A stretch of 64,000 nt of DNA from NCBI GenBank assembly GCA_934045905.1, contig OW203762.1, positions 44,293,411 to 44,357,410 on the forward strand, in the 5' to 3' direction. The notes below the pieces were generated by a model. That model worked only from the letters and a program-made list of their open reading frames with translations. It ran no database searches and was not told the DNA's origin. Below are positions 60,394-64,000 of this stretch, in pieces; the stretch's first letter is position 1, and every line of letters begins with the position of its first letter. Source of the DNA: Leuctra nigra (lineage: Eukaryota; Arthropoda; Insecta; Plecoptera; Leuctridae). The translations under genes were made by a program, and so were the position numbers.

Positions 60394-62697
60394 TCTACGC
60401 ACGTATGGTGATAACAAGAGAAGAGAGAGGACCTATTATCGTGTAGTGTATATAATGCAGCATAGCATCAACACGTGGCTCCACGTGTCTGTTGATAACA
60501 GCCTGCAAGTTGGCGACCTGTTGAATGAAGTGTTGATTCCCTCCTGCTATTGTGCGCGCTGAAGATGATGTCAATGATAAGTGACAGGATGACAATACAA
60601 GCAAGTGATTGCGTCTCAGTCCGTCCAATCAGGCAACATCAAGAATGCTCGAACAGTTTTCAAGTTTATCTTCAGAGTATGAGATTCAAATCATAACACA
60701 GGAGGATAAGAAACTCAATGAAAATAGCACCGGTTAATTCGTATTTCGTTCTAAGTCCATCTACGATCCATTGCGGTGGTACTGAACTGACCTTTTTGAA
60801 TAATACGAATTTGGCTTTTGTTTTCGGGCCGCATTTAAAAAAAAGTACAATTCATTCAAATAGTTTGTAAAAAGTCATAATAGTTTTTATTTTTAAATTA
60901 TTATTTTTTTAATATTTTTTTACAGGGGACAAATTTTGTGAATAAGTAGGTATTTAAAACATCAACTGGGGGCCACAAAAATTAGTCACGCGGGCCGCAG
61001 GTTGAGTACCACCTATGGTACCACTGATCTATTGGATTGTTATGTAACTGACTATCGAATAAAGAAAAACATCGTGCAAATATTACGCTATTTACTGGGC
61101 AGTAAGATTAAACATTCCAAACATTCAATATTTGGCAGTGGCATAATAATTGAGTATGACCATAGGTATGACAATGCAATGATAAGTACTTAAAGTAAAA
61201 CCAAAAGTATGAAGATGGCCAGATCCGATTAGCTTCCTTATGAAATTTAAGATAAAGTTTGGATGGTAACACTATTTCGATTCTCTAAATCGTTTAGTCT
61301 ACAATATTTTACAAATTATAATCGTAATTGTTTCTTCTTTCGTTTTTGATATATCTTGCTGCATACTGTGTTAATGATGTGTATTAATTAAGAACTGTAC
61401 GATAATGAGGTAGACGTGATTGGCTGGCTGCCGATGCCATTATGCCATGCACCAGGTGTGTACATGTAATTAATTGCTCCTCTCCCAGGTGCAGCCTTTA
61501 ATGATTATTCCACAAGAAGTAAGAGTAAGATTCGCAAATAGAACACGCAAATGTTTCAAAGGAGCGGTTAATTATTTTAAAATAGCCATCCAACTATTTA
61601 AAAGAAACCTTGAAACTGAGAGATGTGTCCTATAGATAGAGTAAACTTCAATTTGACATCACATTTAATTTGAGAACATTTGTTTTGATCTGCTGCATTT
61701 AAATCGAAGTTTAGGACTGCGGTTTATGAATAATTAAGTATACTACTCATTCGTTTAATATTTTTCTGATAATTGAAATCTCAGAATGAAAAGCAAGTAC
61801 CTAAGTACTAGACTAGGTGGACGTGGAGCATGTAATCAAATAACTTTTCGTTAAAAGTGTCGTATAAAATACGTTCAAAAATACTACTTTCCTATCAATT
61901 TCAATCCAGTTTATTTGTATATTTTAATTTACAAGAGAGCTCGTTCAGATGTTAAAAATAAATTTGTGATCGTTACCTCGAATTCAGGTGTAAAAAGGGC
62001 ACACTTTATAGTTCATTTCATATAATTAGTCACAGTACTGACACGAGTAGGTACACATGATAAAATAAGCCAAAAAGAAATACGAGACGACATTATTTTA
62101 ACGACGCAAAAGCATAATTTATACCATATTTATATACTTGTATATAATTTAACATCGCTTTAACTCTGCGAAATCCTCTCCCGTTCATTATTGTCAACTA
62201 TTAATTAGCAAAAATCTTGTAGTGTTGTAAATCTCGTGGCATAGACTCGAAGTGCCGAGACTGCATGGCGCAGTTCTCATCGCTTTGAACTCTCCACCTC
62301 CACGACGTCGACCATGTGTTGTCGTTGACGTCCACTACAGAGAGCAAGGTTTATTACGCTTTGACAACATACCGCCCTTTGAACCGATGTGATGAGACCC
62401 TCGTCTGGCTTAGATTGTCGTTAAAATTTATCGAGCGGATTTCACAAACCAACATAGAAGTCTATTAAATTATATACTTTTTTATATAGAATGACAATTG
62501 CACAGTGAATGATGTAGAGAGATGCGTAGTACATCGTTGCAGCGGCAGCCATATTGCAGTTGTATCCTAGTTTAGATTGTGGCTCATCAATGACATATGA
62601 CCAATGTCATTGGGCTTCACAGATTGACTTGATGCAGACGGTTCTTGCAGCCGGTTGTGAGTTATTTTGCGTTATTTATCTTATAATCGATCACTTA
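60394..62697. other. No gene recognised
   Basis: AT-rich non-coding DNA. Confidence 0.4.
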
Positions 62698-62853
62698 GGC
62701 CGGGTAGGACCAAAATTGGATTAAGTTAACTATCGAGAGTTAGTGGAAGTTAGAGAATCCCATTGGCTGTGGAATTCGCGCCAACTGGATTCATTGGTTA
62801 ACTGCTCACTAACTATCGATAGTTAGCTAATCCAAAGTTGGTCCTACCCGGCC
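62698..62853. mobile_element. MITE with TTA target duplication
   Basis: The ends GGCCGGGTAGGACCAA and TTGGTCCTACCCGGCC are perfect inverted repeats, flanked by TTA at 62695-62697 and 62854-62856. Inner arms AACTATCGAGAGTTAGTG and CACTAACTATCGATAGTT. GGCC-type ends with a 3-bp T-W-A duplication fit the PIF/Harbinger group. Confidence 0.82.
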
Positions 62854-63681
62854 TTAGGTACGTCAGAAACCGCGGACTTGATAAGGTAACAGACGAAAAT
62901 CTCATTACATAAAACAAAAAGATTCCAAGGTGAAGAGTCTTCATCATAGATACTTTAGGTCTTTATATTATTTACAATCCTTATGAAAATTAACTGTCGT
63001 ACAGGAGAAATCACACTTAATTCAGCAATTACATAAATGCTTGATTATATAATACATATATTATATTATTCTTTTGAAAATAATTCATTCCATTAGCAGC
63101 ACTGTTAGACCTGCATCTGGCATGTGCCACCATCACGATTCCAGTGTTCTTTGCGATTGAGAAATTCAACAGTGGGATGAATAAATCATGCATCGCTTCG
63201 CTAAAACTGTCAATTGAATTTCCCTAATGCAACTTTAGACAAACATTAAGATGAATGCCACGACAGCAATTGAGTAAATTTACACGGCAGAAAGAATGAT
63301 TTCAATCTACCGCATTAATTAATTGTTGGTTTCTCTGGGAAGCATCGTTAGAAACACGTCATTAAAATTCATTCAAGAAACTTCTCAATCAGTTAAGAAG
63401 TGTTGTTTGGCTTGAGTTTATCAGATTCGTTTAACCCGGTTTAACCTGCCTTGGCTTTCTGTCTGTGATTCCAACAAATTCATTCTATTTCCAAAGTGTT
63501 CTTTGATTCATTGGTCGAGCGTCGCGACGCCAACAAATACAACACAGATCCATCCTTGAGGAGATAACATCGCATGAAGCAACGGTCCTGGAAGAGACGA
63601 CAGAGGCCAACATGTCGGTCTTCCAACTTTATAGGTATGATGTGAAAATAATGAATATTCATTTCATCACTGTAAACCTTA

Positions 63682-63931
63682 GGTCCGGTAATACCATTAG
63701 TTTAATCTTCAGTTTAGTAAAGCTCCACTTGAGAAATGTGGTGTTATTACCCTTATATACTGCAATTTAATTCCGGAGCTTATTTCCTCAGCATAAATTA
63801 ACCTCATGCTATACATTGGCTAGATACATTGCATTGTTTTTTACAGCTATGCCGCAGTATAAAGTAATACACCACATTTCCCAAGTGGAGTTTTACTAAA
63901 CTGAAGATTAAACTAATGGTAATATGGCCTC
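63682..63931. mobile_element. Second MITE with TTA target duplication
   Basis: About 85-bp inverted arms: ACCATTAGTTTAATCTTCAG and CTGAAGATTAAACTAATGGT, then CCACTT-AGAAATGTGGTGT and its inverse. The outermost bases have diverged (GGTCCGGT / ATGGCCTC). It is flanked by TTA at 63679-63681 and 63932-63934. Confidence 0.75.
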
Positions 63932-64000
63932 TTAAGCTACCGTATGACACGTATAAGTGGACTAGTGTCGCAATATAAGTGCCGATGGTAAATTCACACG

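Overview
The window is nuclear DNA from an insect. Coding exons are GC-rich and split by AT-rich introns, and the rest is dense with non-coding repeats. Two receptor/enzyme genes of insect type, an arthropod-style tRNA-derived SINE family and abundant fold-back MITEs suggest a hemipteran such as a planthopper; that placement is inference, not proof.

Left third (1-22,801, minus strand): one complete fibroblast growth factor receptor gene, read from a signal-peptide exon at 22,758 down to a stop at 1,149. Fifteen coding exons were reconstructed. Every junction has GT/AG ends and compatible phase. They encode a signal peptide, three Ig domains, an acidic linker, one transmembrane helix, a tyrosine kinase domain and a C-terminal EYLDLG motif like the PLC-gamma docking site of vertebrate FGFRs. 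The first half of Ig domain III is present as two tandem, diverged exons (7,007-7,212 and 6,540-6,703) with identical phases. Using both or neither shifts the frame to a stop, so exactly one must be used. The predicted products are 897 or 883 residues. The 13.6-kb first coding intron holds an intact two-ORF non-LTR retrotransposon (about 9,702-13,850), an 830-bp hAT-like non-autonomous element with an 8-bp target duplication (17,084-17,913), and a long CT microsatellite. A SINE with target duplications and a fold-back MITE sit in other FGFR introns.

Middle (22.8-52.3 kb): no protein-coding gene is recognisable. It carries a GC-rich 445-bp retroelement with an 11-bp target duplication, whose first bases can fold like part of an HDV-type ribozyme (28,787-29,231). 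It also has a 232-bp palindrome (33,207-33,438), a CpG-rich promoter-like patch (38.2-38.45 kb), a Penelope/hammerhead-like motif (40.2 kb), several fold-back elements (46.0, 48.3-48.6, 48.8-49.16 kb) and a nested palindrome (51.38-51.77 kb).

Right (52.4-55.8 kb, plus strand): a three-exon GMC oxidoreductase (glucose-dehydrogenase-like, 623 residues). The start of its last exon, together with the upstream 3' splice site, is duplicated into four 122-bp units; only the last unit reads into the conserved C-terminus. Beyond it (55.8-64 kb) lie three copies of the same SINE family, a second hAT-like element and two MITEs flanked by TTA.

The two genes are unrelated in function. FGFR is a cell-surface signalling receptor; the GMC protein is a FAD-dependent oxidoreductase probably in the secretory path or outside the cell. 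All exon calls come from reading splice signals and protein similarity by eye, without transcripts.
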